Below are positions 17,093 through 26,704 of a stretch of 64,000 bases of DNA, piece after piece. The position numbers were made by a program, and so were the translations under genes. The number at the start of each line of letters is the position of its first letter. Position 1 is the first letter of the stretch. Source of the DNA: Oleiphilus sp. (GTDB lineage: Bacteria > Pseudomonadota > Gammaproteobacteria > Pseudomonadales > Oleiphilaceae); assembly GCA_006212045.1 (NCBI GenBank), contig PZPK01000022.1, forward strand, positions 1-64,000. The letters run 5' to 3'. The notes under the pieces are model-generated. The model had not been told where the DNA came from. It ran no database searches and saw only the letters and a program-made list of their open reading frames with translations.

Positions 17093-18613
17093 CTATACCT
17101 CGCTAAATATCAAGCGGAGTGTATTGGCCGACTGGTCCTGATTGTTCAGAATAAGTTCGTAGAAGCGTATGGCCGCATTGCATGCTTTGGCATAGTCTTG
17201 TTTGTTCTGGTAGTCATGCGATGTAATAAAGTGAACGTCTTCCCCAAGCTCCCGAATGACCGTATCCATATATGCTTGTGCTGAGGGCCTATCCACAGAT
17301 GGCACGGTAGTTTCCATACTCTGGATAATGACCTGGTCAATTGCGCTTAGCATGGGTGCCATTTGGGAAGTGGTTAGATGATCGCTGATGTCAATTGATC
17401 CGAACTGCTCCGGGTATAGGTTCTTAATACACAGAACGGGGTCAACTTGCGCGAGTGACTCAAGGATGTAGATAGTTTGGCGCACAAAATTGCGAATCGC
17501 GGTGTCACTCGTTTTTGGCAGTAGTTTTTGCGCAACTTTCTGAACGTACTGGCCCAGAGCCTCTTGGATCTGCAGCGTATTTGCCCCGGCAGAGAGATTG
17601 GCGTTCAATTCATTAATCATGTCTTCATAGATGGCCGGTTCGTGTTGCTTGATCATTTGAAAGGCTGGAAAATCCTGAATAGCTGCACGTATTTCCTCAA
17701 TCTGATGATCAGAATGCTGCACGGGCAGAACGTCTGACGCGTCAACGAGATGGTGAACTACACCCGACTTTAGCAATTGATTAACGGACGGTATCCACAT
17801 ATCGTCATGCGACGTTTGAAACATGCGATCGATGAACTCTTTGGTGACACCTTGCTTGTGGAACACGGCACGGTCTTTCTCTTGCTCGAATGATAAATCA
17901 ACATGCGCAGGGTTGGACAGCAAGCCTGATTGATACTGGTGGAATCCAAGGTTTGCCCCTCTCGCTAAAAAACGTTGCGTACCGCTGATAAACGCAGTCC
18001 CACAGGCGGAATAACAACCTTCAGTCGTATAGGTGTTAAGCTGGCGCTGGGCAATTAACTGCGCCAGCTCGCGACCCTCATAAATGCGTCCGCCGATACT
18101 ATTGAGGATAATGCCTTCGACTTCAGGATGGCGCAGCAACATGGCGCGTACGTCGCTGCTTACACCAAATGCCAACCCACCGTTCAAATGAATGAGCCGG
18201 CTATCACTGGTCAACTCAAGGCTGTAATCACTGATGACCTCGATGCCAAAAGCTATCTGGTAGAGATCCCGATATTCCGGCCAGCCCTCTCGCACTTGAT
18301 TAATGGTCCCAATCATGCTGAAAACGATCAGGAGCATGACCAGCCGCGGCAAGAACGTTCTAGTTGAGATGGCAATATGCCGTTGCGCTGCTCGCCAAAG
18401 CCCAACGATTTGCCAAGGGTAAATGACCAACAAAGCGAATGCTTCAATAGTGAGCGCCACCTGCGCCATGGTAGCCGGGTTGGCAATCAGTCCATCATTA
18501 GTGAGAGAGAACGTCAGGCCGCGAATTACCAAATTGAGCAGAAATAGATTGACCCAAAAAGATTGGGCAAGTGAAAGCTCGCCTTGCCAATGTCGCTTTA
18601 GGTAGTTCACCAA
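17093..18613 (-). CDS. Membrane-anchored ClpP/crotonase-fold protease
   Basis: 506 residues, start TTG 18613 or GTG 18610 behind AAGGAG. Three N-terminal spans (about 17-38, 49-70 and 87-106) anchor a ClpP-like domain: the NSIGGRIYEG strand-turn resembles the oxyanion 'GG' loop, and CYSACGTAFISG carries the nucleophile Ser-Ala-Cys pattern seen in COG3904-like periplasmic proteases. The catalytic His is probably in GFHQYQSG. The C-terminal 200 residues are helical and unassigned. Likely acts at the inner membrane or periplasm. A small helical protein gene lies upstream. Confidence 0.75.
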   Translation of the reverse strand: MVNYLKRHWQGELSLAQSFWVNLFLLNLVIRGLTFSLTNDGLIANPATMAQVALTIEAFALLVIYPWQIVGLWRAAQRHIAISTRTFLPRLVMLLIVFSMIGTINQVREGWPEYRDLYQIAFGIEVISDYSLELTSDSRLIHLNGGLAFGVSSDVRAMLLRHPEVEGIILNSIGGRIYEGRELAQLIAQRQLNTYTTEGCYSACGTAFISGTQRFLARGANLGFHQYQSGLLSNPAHVDLSFEQEKDRAVFHKQGVTKEFIDRMFQTSHDDMWIPSVNQLLKSGVVHHLVDASDVLPVQHSDHQIEEIRAAIQDFPAFQMIKQHEPAIYEDMINELNANLSAGANTLQIQEALGQYVQKVAQKLLPKTSDTAIRNFVRQTIYILESLAQVDPVLCIKNLYPEQFGSIDISDHLTTSQMAPMLSAIDQVIIQSMETTVPSVDRPSAQAYMDTVIRELGEDVHFITSHDYQNKQDYAKACNAAIRFYELILNNQDQSANTLRLIFSEV

Positions 18614-18670
18614 GTATCGCTCCTTGATTTGATGGGCATGATTGCAAAGCGAGCCTTTCTCGCCTGAGAG

Positions 18671-18886
18671 TCAGTTTTCTGCGGTTTGGCGGAAGGTTTC
18701 TACCAGGACAGTCGCCACGCCAGGTACCTCCGTCTTTAATGATTGGGTGCCAAAGGATACGGCAGCCCCCATCAGTGTCGACCCAATTGCTTCAAGCATT
18801 TGGGTCTCGCTTAGTTGCATTTGCTCGCATAGCTGGGCGACACCATCGGCAAACTCCTGTAGTTGCTCGTGCGATAACTCCGCCAT
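18671..18886 (-). CDS. Small helical protein
   Basis: 71 residues, predicted alpha-helical and acidic, with AAGGAAA ahead of the ATG. It lies 58 bases upstream of the ClpP-fold protease and may be in its operon. No family recognised. Confidence 0.5.
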   Translation of the reverse strand: MAELSHEQLQEFADGVAQLCEQMQLSETQMLEAIGSTLMGAAVSFGTQSLKTEVPGVATVLVETFRQTAEN

Positions 18887-19012
18887 GTGTTTTCCTTGTT
18901 GAGTGAATTCATTGCAAGGACTCTATCTGGTTTTATATCGCTTGTCAGCGCCTAGGGCGTGTCGCAAGCGCGTGGCGAGTCACAGAGCGTGTGAGGTGAT
19001 GCGGGCACGCAA

Positions 19013-20221
19013 TCAGAGTTTCAGGACCTGTCTTGCTGGAGTGCCGCGAAGAAAGGCATCGAGTTGTTCGTGTGTGAAGTGCACCCCGAACACCCGCTTG
19101 AGGTCCTGATAGAATTTGTCCGAGGTAGGACGTTGGGCGTGCAACCGATTGAAAAACGTCAAGCCCCGGTAAACCTCGGCTTCGCCGAGTACTTGTAAAT
19201 CATCAATCACTTCGTCACTGCCCTCCAGGGCTTCGCCCGCTGAACTAACAATTTCATCAAGCGTTTCTTCATCGCCCGTCATCAGTTTGAGGAGCTTGCT
19301 GAAGGGCTTCGTCATACTGATTAACGATTGGGCCGCCGGGCCATGGACGCGCGGGATCAACTTCCCTTCCCCGCCCAGCTGACTGAGCAAGATTTCTATT
19401 TTCTCCAATAACCCGACTGCCTCGCCTTGCTTGGCGATGAGCAGCTCATTGCACAAGGCGCGATACTCTGCCGTGACGTGATCTCGCATTTGTTTAACAA
19501 CTGACAGGACCTGTCGCGGGTTATTGTCGGCCGTCTCGGCAAGTGCATGGGCTAGAAACAGTGGTGCATAACAATGCAGTTCTCGGTACTTGGACAGATT
19601 GGAAATCGCATTTCGGCGTGCCAACGCTTGGTCATACTGCTGGACCAAGTCCGGCGCAAGGGATGGCTGTGTGTGGACGTACTTTTGCAATAGCCCGGCG
19701 GCACTGTTATGCCGATGTATGACAGTTGCCTGATTGTGTGCCGCGGCACTGGTGACTTTATCGAGGTAGCGGAGTTCGTTCAGATCCTCTAGGCCCACGA
19801 TCGGATGAGGGACTTTTTCACGCCTGCTGACCACGATGTTCTTTCCTTTGCTCAGGATGGTGGAGCGGAAATCTTCTTTAGGGCGTGAGCGAAGCACCTG
19901 AACGAGCCATGGGGAATACCCAAACGACCGAATATTCTGGTTAAGATCGAAGAAGTCCCATTCAAGTTGATCGGTGATGCAACCGGTATAGGGGGGTGGT
20001 TCATAACGAAATTCTACAGGTTCTGCGCGAGGGTAGATAACCTCATCAAACAACAGGATGGCGTCTGTAAACAACATCAAGCTTTCCAAGGCCCCCAGTG
20101 TGACCGGCGCGCGCTCAATCACGCAGGTGTTTAAGGCGCTTTCGGCGATGGTTGGCTCAATGACACACCGTGCAATGGTGGGATCTTCAGTTGCGGTACT
20201 AACGCGTTTTTTTTCGCTCAT
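19013..20221 (-). CDS. Hypothetical protein, 402 aa
   Basis: A soluble, largely helical protein with AAGG ahead of the ATG. No membrane span, signal peptide or catalytic motif that I recognise. The middle contains two leucine-rich helical stretches. It is the first gene of the minus-strand set that also includes the small helical protein and the ClpP-fold protease. Confidence 0.6.
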   Translation of the reverse strand: MSEKKRVSTATEDPTIARCVIEPTIAESALNTCVIERAPVTLGALESLMLFTDAILLFDEVIYPRAEPVEFRYEPPPYTGCITDQLEWDFFDLNQNIRSFGYSPWLVQVLRSRPKEDFRSTILSKGKNIVVSRREKVPHPIVGLEDLNELRYLDKVTSAAAHNQATVIHRHNSAAGLLQKYVHTQPSLAPDLVQQYDQALARRNAISNLSKYRELHCYAPLFLAHALAETADNNPRQVLSVVKQMRDHVTAEYRALCNELLIAKQGEAVGLLEKIEILLSQLGGEGKLIPRVHGPAAQSLISMTKPFSKLLKLMTGDEETLDEIVSSAGEALEGSDEVIDDLQVLGEAEVYRGLTFFNRLHAQRPTSDKFYQDLKRVFGVHFTHEQLDAFLRGTPARQVLKL

Positions 20222-20375
20222 ACATGAAGCCTTCGATACAGGCGCATATGCGCTGAGACTCTCCTTTTGGTAGTAGGTGTATTTAAAAACAGTGGACGAT
20301 GAAGGGCAATTAAAACTCTTTCTTGGGATACGAGTACGATTGGTTGACCTTACGGTACTTACTCAAGGAGATTTC

Positions 20376-20681
20376 ATGCACGTAGATGCTCGATTAAGCC
20401 CGGTACTTTCTCTGAACGTACCACAGTGGTTTACCGAACAAAGTTTTCTGGACTGGCTCAATAGCAGCGTGCCGTTGATGACGTGGCATCAGCGGGGAGA
20501 GCCAGCCAATGAATATAGCGATATTGTAGTGTTTGTTGACCCTGGTTTAAGTGGAGAAGGTTCTGATCAGCATGACATGCCAGATCAATACTGGAACGCC
20601 ATTGTGGCGCTGTGTAGCGAGCACTTCCGCCCTTCAACAGGGTTCCACATCATGGTTCGAATCACCAATCTTCAGGCATAA
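20376..20681 (+). CDS. Hypothetical protein at the head of the PRTRC-side gene train
   Basis: 101 residues from ATG 20376, chosen because AAGGAG lies six bases upstream; a GTG at 20277 lengthens the frame without a ribosome site. No family recognised. It opens a run of plus-strand genes that reaches the ThiF gene at 31.8 kb. Confidence 0.55.
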   Translation: MHVDARLSPVLSLNVPQWFTEQSFLDWLNSSVPLMTWHQRGEPANEYSDIVVFVDPGLSGEGSDQHDMPDQYWNAIVALCSEHFRPSTGFHIMVRITNLQA

Positions 20682-20737
20682 GTGGTTCTACAACACCCCC
20701 GTAAGGCCGAACTGCGCCGCAGTAAATCAGGGATAAG

Positions 20738-20777
20738 AGAAAAACATTATTGCTTGCGGGGCGATAATGTTTCTTCT
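20738..20777 (+). terminator. Long stem-loop, possible terminator or attenuator
   Basis: AACATTAT...ATAATGTT forms the core of an extended stem from 20738 to 20777 with a GC-rich tip. Only a short, mixed T-tract follows, so termination may be partial. Confidence 0.45.
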
Positions 20778-20803
20778 ACTTCAACCACAAAAGGAAGCAG
20801 GAC

Positions 20804-21292
20804 ATGTCGCACTATATCACGGCTACCGGTTCTCTGAGCTACGCGAATAAAAACGATCTTCTGGCAAGCATTGATCCGCTGGTAAAGGGAGGATGGCTAT
20901 CTTGTGAGGATGGGCAGTATCTCTGGCGTGACGAGGCTGAACAGCTCGTGTTGGATGAAAATGCTGTGAGCATGGAGGACTGTTCGATTGTGTTTCCGTA
21001 TTCGAGTTATCGCAATGTTTCGCGCGTGCTTGATGCAGTGTTGGCAAAGGCGACGGATGGGCAGTTGAAGTGGTACTCGACTGATGGTGATTATTATCTG
21101 AGGGCGTGGAGCGATGGCCGTCAAACGCTCATTGATAGTCCAGAGCTAATCGTCAAAGTAGCGCGTACAGAGGATCAGGGCGATCTCGATGTTCTCACAA
21201 TGCAAAGTGAGGAATGGGAAGCAAGGTATCAGGACTGTGATTTCTTCGAGGCGCTCCATGATGTGATGGAAGCCGCGCTGGATCGGCTTTAA
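20804..21292 (+). CDS. Hypothetical protein
   Basis: 162 residues, acidic and tryptophan-containing, with AGGAAGCAGGA before the ATG. Alternating hydrophobic strands suggest a mixed alpha/beta fold. No family recognised. Confidence 0.55.
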   Translation: MSHYITATGSLSYANKNDLLASIDPLVKGGWLSCEDGQYLWRDEAEQLVLDENAVSMEDCSIVFPYSSYRNVSRVLDAVLAKATDGQLKWYSTDGDYYLRAWSDGRQTLIDSPELIVKVARTEDQGDLDVLTMQSEEWEARYQDCDFFEALHDVMEAALDRL

Positions 21293-21317
21293 TTACCAGC
21301 TTTAAAAGGAGGAAGGC

Positions 21318-21632
21318 ATGTCCAAAATAATTGAACAAGATGTTGAAGAGCTGCATCGCATTTTATCTGAATTACTCGATAGCTCGTTATTAGACTTGGA
21401 GAAAGAAGCGAGTGATTGCCTTGAGGTGTTCGACCAATATGACTGGAAACCGAAGCCAGGGGTCAAGATGTTTACGTATGAACATCTGCTCAACAAAGGC
21501 TTGAGTGGTAATCTGACTGTTGAGGAGCTCGACGAGTTCATGGGGTTGGTATCGCGAGAAGGTGAGTATCATGTCTACTTGGTAATTCGGGAGGCACAGA
21601 TGTTGGTCGACAAACCTCGACCCGTTCAATAG
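21318..21632 (+). CDS. Hypothetical protein
   Basis: 104 residues, acidic and helical (DVEELHRILSELLD at the start), behind a very strong AAAGGAGG site. 25 bases after the preceding gene. No family recognised. Confidence 0.55.
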   Translation: MSKIIEQDVEELHRILSELLDSSLLDLEKEASDCLEVFDQYDWKPKPGVKMFTYEHLLNKGLSGNLTVEELDEFMGLVSREGEYHVYLVIREAQMLVDKPRPVQ

Positions 21633-21774
21633 CCGGACTTCTCGAGGTCTGTGATATGGCTTAGAATGGTTGTTAGCGTGGGGCGCGATGGTTTTTATAG
21701 CGCTATAAAATTACTGGGGTTGGCAATCGCCAAGACTCGGCACGGCAACGACTTCTCGATGAACGGGCGAAACA

Positions 21775-22038
21775 ATGTATACACAATTCGTTGATATCAA
21801 AAGTGGTGGCACGGTAAAACTGGGCGCGAAGCGCGTTTTTCTAGAGGCGAGCGAGGCTGAGGCCGTTATGTTGTTCGAGCGTATTTTTGGGATTGACCCA
21901 TCTAATGTGACTTGCCAATGTTGTGGCGCTGATTATCTGGTTGTTGAATCCAATGACCAACCGCGGGAGAGAGACTGGGTTGTGAACCGCGCTGACATAC
22001 AAAGGTTTGACGCGGGCCGCAAACTGACGTTTTCCTAA
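21775..22038 (+). CDS. Small protein with CxCC motif
   Basis: 87 residues. TCQCCGADYLVVES contains closely spaced cysteines that may bind zinc, although a second pair is not evident. No family recognised. Confidence 0.5.
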   Translation: MYTQFVDIKSGGTVKLGAKRVFLEASEAEAVMLFERIFGIDPSNVTCQCCGADYLVVESNDQPRERDWVVNRADIQRFDAGRKLTFS

Positions 22039-22196
22039 CCTTCGCTTCGCAATAGAGCTAATTTGCATCAGGTGAGCGCATAGTGTGGCACTCACTAACA
22101 CCCTTTCATCCGCGATTTCCTCGGTTTCTGACAATTCAAAAATAAATACCCATGCGCATTGCACAATGATGCTTCAACCATCTACCAGGAGGCGTC

Positions 22197-22409
22197 ATGG
22201 CGACCACCAATTTGCAAAGTGCGTTGGAAAAGATTGCTCAGCAAGGGGCCGAACAGGGTCCCATTCCATGCAACGGAAATAGTTTTGGACGATTCGAATT
22301 TAAAGGCACTGCCGGTTGGCGAATGTTGCATTATCACGATACGCGAGATTGGCGAACACGGCTGTTACGCGCGCCTGATGTGCACAATGACGACAGCAAA
22401 GCCGATTAA
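22197..22409 (+). CDS. Small hypothetical protein
   Basis: 70 residues from ATG 22197, which has a strong AGGAGG site. A longer overlapping frame (22159-22431) lacks such a site and is rejected. No family recognised. Confidence 0.5.
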   Translation: MATTNLQSALEKIAQQGAEQGPIPCNGNSFGRFEFKGTAGWRMLHYHDTRDWRTRLLRAPDVHNDDSKAD

Positions 22410-22579
22410 AGGGCTTGGAATGAATGCTTAGTTCGCCGCCTCTGCTGCGTGCGTTAGCCTGCCGAACCAGATATCTCTGCACGAGCCTAAAAAAATGATT
22501 CGGGCGGCTCACCCTAACATCTCAATTCCGATGAGCATTCGGTCCAAGCTCATTCATACTATTTCAAGAGGAAAAACAT

Positions 22580-23154
22580 ATGGGTTTTTTAGCTGGAAGA
22601 CCGCCGACACCAAAGAAAGCATCTATAACATCTTCTCAGGAGAACCCACACGCGCAGTGTATCTTCTTCGACCGCATGGTGCGGCCTCTATTCGGGAAGA
22701 TGCGTACGAAGGGTACGGCGTATTTGGTGGCTTCGATGCATACACACTGTTTGCGCGATGGAACTTGCCAACGCTGGGCATAGATGTTTCCAAATGCTCT
22801 GTCGAAGACTTGCGCTCTTTGGGGATAGGGCTGGATGTCGGCACTGTATGTCGGGATAAAGAAACGGGTGATGTGTGGAGTATATTTCAGAACTACCAAA
22901 CGCTGGTGGGTGGATACTACTTTTCAGGGAGATACGATGCGGTATTGCCTGAGTTTGGCATGTCTGCCAATGACCTGCGTATAACGGGGCGTTTTGAGTC
23001 GTTGCAGGTCTCTGATCTTGTGGTGACTCAGTACCCACTCAAATTCAGTTTTGATCGCCACGCGAGCTATGAGCGCTTGCTAGGCTCCGAGCATTGTCCA
23101 CTACAAGGCTATTTCACGGCACAATGTGCAGATGAGCCATGTGTTTGTGCTTAG
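22580..23154 (+). CDS. Gene needing a -1 frameshift at a T-TTT-TTA slip site
   Basis: ATG 22580 has a strong AAGAGGAAAA site and starts MGFL, but its frame soon becomes non-protein-like and stops at 22783. The next frame, entered exactly at 22591, reads SWKTADTKESIYNIFSG and stays open to 23154. The bases 22585-22591 are TTTTTTA, read T-TTT-TTA in the ATG frame: the HIV-type slippery heptamer, correctly phased so that a -1 slip joins the two frames into a protein of about 191 residues. From memory, related proteins begin MGFFSWKTADT. Alternatives: one T lost from the run (pseudogene) or a sequencing error. Function unknown. Confidence 0.6.
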
Positions 23155-23174
23155 CAGCATCTAATCGCCTTATG

Positions 23175-23203
23175 CCCTGTGGCGCACCTGGTGCGCTTCA
23201 GGG
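23175..23203 (+). terminator. Stem-loop after the frameshift gene
   Basis: CCCTG..GCGCA / TGCGC..CAGGG forms a strong stem with no following T-tract. It may end or slow transcription ahead of the GHKL gene. Confidence 0.4.
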
Positions 23204-23231
23204 ACGTCTTTCAATCCTGCTGGTGTCTTGT

Positions 23232-23315
23232 TTAACACCATTGCTATGCACTCCCCTGCCCTCACTCTCTCGTATTGAAATTGATTTATCCTACAGCGTT
23301 TTATGATGGTGTTAA
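23232..23315. repeat. Inverted repeat TTAACACCAT upstream of the GHKL gene
   Basis: TTAACACCAT (23232-23241) and its exact complement ATGGTGTTAA (23306-23315) lie 64 bases apart in the leader of the GHKL ATPase gene. Possible operator pair. Confidence 0.4.
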
Positions 23316-23362
23316 GTCAGCCAAGTTTGACTGACTTTAATTCTTCAAAGGGGAACACCACC

Positions 23363-25114
23363 ATGAAACCGATTCGTTTTAGCGTGAATGCCGAGGGTAT
23401 CAAGCGCACCTTAAAAAACACCTTCACTAACGAAACCTCGTTCCTGACTGAGCTCGTACAAAACGCGGAACGGGCAGGCTCGGATCGGGTTGAGATCGAC
23501 ATTGATACGGAAAAGCGCATTGTGATCGTGACTGATTATGGCTGCGGATTGGGTGATGAAGAACGCTTGGAAGCGTTTTTTACCGCAGGGTGCGATTCTA
23601 AATGGTCTGACGAAGTGATGGCGGAACAACTGCCATTTGGCATCGGGTCAGCGGCCTGTTTGTATGCATCTACTGAATTGGTCATCCTGTCCAACGGTAT
23701 CGAGTTCGTGATTGACTCACAGCAATTTATTGAAACCGGTAAGCCGGTCTCGCCTGTGGCATGTGCGGTGACCCATGAAGGCGCAATGATTGGATTGCGC
23801 ATCAGGGAGTCAGTCAATCTTGATCGCGTGCTGCAGAAGGCCAAGAAGGAGCTGTTTGAAGCCTTCCCAATCCCAGTTTATGTCAATGGTAAGGCGGTTT
23901 CGCAGCCGCGCAGCGTGGGCAACACCGAAGTCTATACATGGTTTGAGATGGGGATCGGGAAAGTTGGGGTGCAACTCAATGACTCGTTTTTGAAAGACGG
24001 GCACAAACGGGGCGTGGATTATTACTTGCAGGGGTATCCTGTTGCTATCTCACCATTCAGTAAAAATCGCACTAAAATCATCGTGCATCTTGATAGTCGT
24101 CAATTTTCTGCACGCGTGCCTGATCGCAACGTGTTGATCGATGACGAGGCTTCTCGGCAAAAGAGTGAAAAGGTGGAGGCGTTTGTCAAAGAGTTGATAT
24201 TGCAAGGCATCGCACAAGTGCGGCAATCGATGGATATTCGCGCATTTAGCGCTGAATTCTACGATGTGCTCAGGTGCATCGATCCAGACAGTATCAGTGA
24301 CTTGCCCTTGCCGAGAAAAAAACTCGGCATCAAATCCGAGATGCCCTACAAACTGATGGATTACGAGGGGGACTCACACACCCCATTCGATGATGACAAA
24401 GAGCTCGGTGTGGCATTGTTTCAAGAGGAACTCCCCGAATTGATCGTGGATTATCCTGATATCTATGAGTACGCAGAGAATATGCATCAGGATGAAGCGC
24501 GTACATTGGATGTCGCCACCTATTGCTATTTTGCGCGTATTCCCATGCTTACGGGCGTTGTGGGTGCTGGCAAAATCGCTGACTCGGTGTTGAATATTGA
24601 GAACGAGAGTGATCAGATCGACCTCTCGGTCAATGCGGTGAATGCACGTGAGGTTGCTAATGTCACACTCCCTAACTTGGGTTGTGTCGCCTTGGTGTTT
24701 TGCGATGAGTTCAAAGTACAGGGGCATAAGGGCGATGTTCCGCTGCCGGTTGCCACGGTTGATGACGCAATGTGGCTCCATGCGCAGACGCTATATATTC
24801 CAAAAAGCACGCATTGTTGTGAGGATGTGGTCAGACAGCAACTCTACACTGAAACCGATGATGATTACTCATCTGCTTTGGATGAGGGCTATTTTGAGCG
24901 TGTGGTTGAGCAGATCAGTGCCGCCATTGAGATGCACCGCCATGATGATGCGGGCTCATTGCTAGAAGCCATACTGGGTCGTTCGATGCGTGAACTTCAT
25001 ACAGCCAGAGAGAAGCTGGAAGGCAAGACATTTTCGCTTGAACTGGTCTTTAAAGATCATATCTGGGACAGCAAGGCATGCTTGACTGAACACCCTCCCG
25101 CTCCAAGGCCATAG
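23363..25114 (+). CDS. Second GHKL (Hsp90-like) ATPase
   Basis: 583 residues from ATG 23363, chosen for the AAAGGGG site; the frame is open from 23303. N-box FLTELVQNAERAG (about 24-36), G1 box DYGCGLGDEE (about 54-63), and G2 region PFGIGSAACLYAS (about 92-104) define the ATP fold. The sequence resembles small Hsp90-like ATPases of plasmids and phages more than MutL. The C-terminal half is unassigned and acidic. It lies in the gene train feeding into the PRTRC cassette, so it may act with it. The other GHKL protein in the window has a different C-terminal architecture. Confidence 0.75.
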   Translation: MKPIRFSVNAEGIKRTLKNTFTNETSFLTELVQNAERAGSDRVEIDIDTEKRIVIVTDYGCGLGDEERLEAFFTAGCDSKWSDEVMAEQLPFGIGSAACLYASTELVILSNGIEFVIDSQQFIETGKPVSPVACAVTHEGAMIGLRIRESVNLDRVLQKAKKELFEAFPIPVYVNGKAVSQPRSVGNTEVYTWFEMGIGKVGVQLNDSFLKDGHKRGVDYYLQGYPVAISPFSKNRTKIIVHLDSRQFSARVPDRNVLIDDEASRQKSEKVEAFVKELILQGIAQVRQSMDIRAFSAEFYDVLRCIDPDSISDLPLPRKKLGIKSEMPYKLMDYEGDSHTPFDDDKELGVALFQEELPELIVDYPDIYEYAENMHQDEARTLDVATYCYFARIPMLTGVVGAGKIADSVLNIENESDQIDLSVNAVNAREVANVTLPNLGCVALVFCDEFKVQGHKGDVPLPVATVDDAMWLHAQTLYIPKSTHCCEDVVRQQLYTETDDDYSSALDEGYFERVVEQISAAIEMHRHDDAGSLLEAILGRSMRELHTAREKLEGKTFSLELVFKDHIWDSKACLTEHPPAPRP

Positions 25115-25285
25115 AGCTCCATGTAGCATTCACCTTCACTGCCTGTGAGGGTGAATGCTCAAGCAGTTCCAGCCCCCTCTCTTTCAATAATACTTTTGAC
25201 CAACGCGGCAATAATAGGTACTCGTTCTGATCGCGCAACGCGCTCAGATATGCATCTAGTTTTGGCTGTTGAAGGAGCTTTTATT

Positions 25286-25918
25286 ATGTCTTGTTATTGC
25301 GAGGAAGCGGGTTCTTATGTGTTACCGGTCGGGGAGTTTAAGCGGCTTAAAAAAGCATTCGTTGTGCTTTGGCTGAAGGAGTGCAAACGCATGTATCTCA
25401 CTGCACTGAGCGCCATCGAGAAGGCCAATAAGGCCAGCAAAAAACAAATAGCGGATGCCTTGGGCGATTATCGCGAATGCACCAGAGTGAACTACGTGCG
25501 CCATTTGATTAATGCCACGTTGGATGATCTCTGCACAGATTTTGTGATCCAGCACTATGTGGTTGAGGGCGCGGCCGGTCGGCTCAAAAAACCGTTGCAA
25601 TCAGTGCTCAAACAACATCAAAAACGCGATTTGAGCGGTTTTTCCACTTCCATAAGTGGGTTGGAGTGGCAATTAGGTTTCTCTGATCAGGATTGCAGAA
25701 TCATCTGGCGTGTTGATAACAATAATCGCAGCGTTGACCGAGCGCGGGAGTCCTTCGCTGGGAAATGGCTATTCTCGGTACTTGGCTCTGTAAAGTGGCG
25801 AGGCCAGACAGGCGGTGAAGTGCTCTACACCGATGAGTATTTAACTGAATATGGGCCTTGTGATCCTGACAGGCGTGATGTTTATGGCATCAATGCAAAA
25901 AGAGGCCGTTACTTCTGA
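25286..25918 (+). CDS. Hypothetical protein upstream of the PRTRC cassette
   Basis: 210 residues from ATG 25286 (AAGGAG upstream; the frame is open from 25145). Basic, with helical middle segments (KANKASKKQIADALGDYREC). No family recognised. Confidence 0.55.
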   Translation: MSCYCEEAGSYVLPVGEFKRLKKAFVVLWLKECKRMYLTALSAIEKANKASKKQIADALGDYRECTRVNYVRHLINATLDDLCTDFVIQHYVVEGAAGRLKKPLQSVLKQHQKRDLSGFSTSISGLEWQLGFSDQDCRIIWRVDNNNRSVDRARESFAGKWLFSVLGSVKWRGQTGGEVLYTDEYLTEYGPCDPDRRDVYGINAKRGRYF

Positions 25919-25931
25919 GGGAGCGTTTGAA

Positions 25932-25956
25932 CCCCGTACCGGATACCGGTGCGGGG
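25932..25956 (+). terminator. GC-rich stem-loop
   Basis: CCCCG-T-ACCGG / CCGGT-G-CGGGG, 13 bases after the preceding stop. No T-tract follows, so a role in RNA processing or protection is as likely as termination. Confidence 0.4.
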
Positions 25957-26056
25957 ATCACGCCATCAAAAAATGATTCTGAGGCTGTCTGAGAAAATAT
26001 GGGTGTTCGGTCAGGGCGTCTAGCCATTCACATCATACCGTTGCAAGGGTCAGTAG

Positions 26057-26629
26057 ATGAAAAAATTTCAGCCAAGTGTTGATCAAGCGGGTCGCATATT
26101 GTTTGCACCCAGTCACGCCAGTTTTCGGCCTTTGCACCAGCACGCTTGTTTGGGTCAGCGCGTACGGGTCATCACCTGTTTGAACACGAGTGAAACCGTC
26201 TCAATGCAACGCCCAGATGGGCGGCGTTATAAAAAGCTACTCACTCGCGTGTATTCGCTGCGAAAAACAAAGCTGCTGGGGCATGCCTCACGGTTTTGCT
26301 TAACCAATGTTCGTGCCGTCTATGACCCCAAGGGTTATGAAAATGTCATTCGGAACTTCTCTAAGAAGCCCCATGCGTGGCTAGAGGGCACCATATCGGA
26401 GGTGCTTGCCAATGATGATGCGCAGCGACATCACACCCTGATGGCTGCGCCAATTGATCAGTACATCGCGTATGACCCCTACAAGACCCGGTATTTTCGT
26501 TTCTGCGAACAACCATTCTTGCCTGATAAGACGCAAACGCAGGCGTTGAACGCTCTGTATCCAGAAAGCAGTCCCGTACCAAAGTTGTATTTCTATGAGT
26601 CCGGTATTCGCGTTGTTGGCGATACCTAG
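26057..26629 (+). CDS. Hypothetical protein, basic
   Basis: 190 residues with AAGGGTCAG before the ATG. Basic, with histidines and cysteines scattered in the first half. No family recognised. 75 bases upstream of the PRTRC ParB gene. Confidence 0.55.
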   Translation: MKKFQPSVDQAGRILFAPSHASFRPLHQHACLGQRVRVITCLNTSETVSMQRPDGRRYKKLLTRVYSLRKTKLLGHASRFCLTNVRAVYDPKGYENVIRNFSKKPHAWLEGTISEVLANDDAQRHHTLMAAPIDQYIAYDPYKTRYFRFCEQPFLPDKTQTQALNALYPESSPVPKLYFYESGIRVVGDT

Positions 26630-26704
26630 TCACCTCTGAATTCAAAAAACATTCGAGTCACATTCGAGACAATGGTGTTGTCACACTACTGATAGGAGAG
26701 AACC

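Noticed and set aside
22159-22431. 90-codon frame
   Set aside because: Overlaps the 22197 gene, which has a far better ribosome site.
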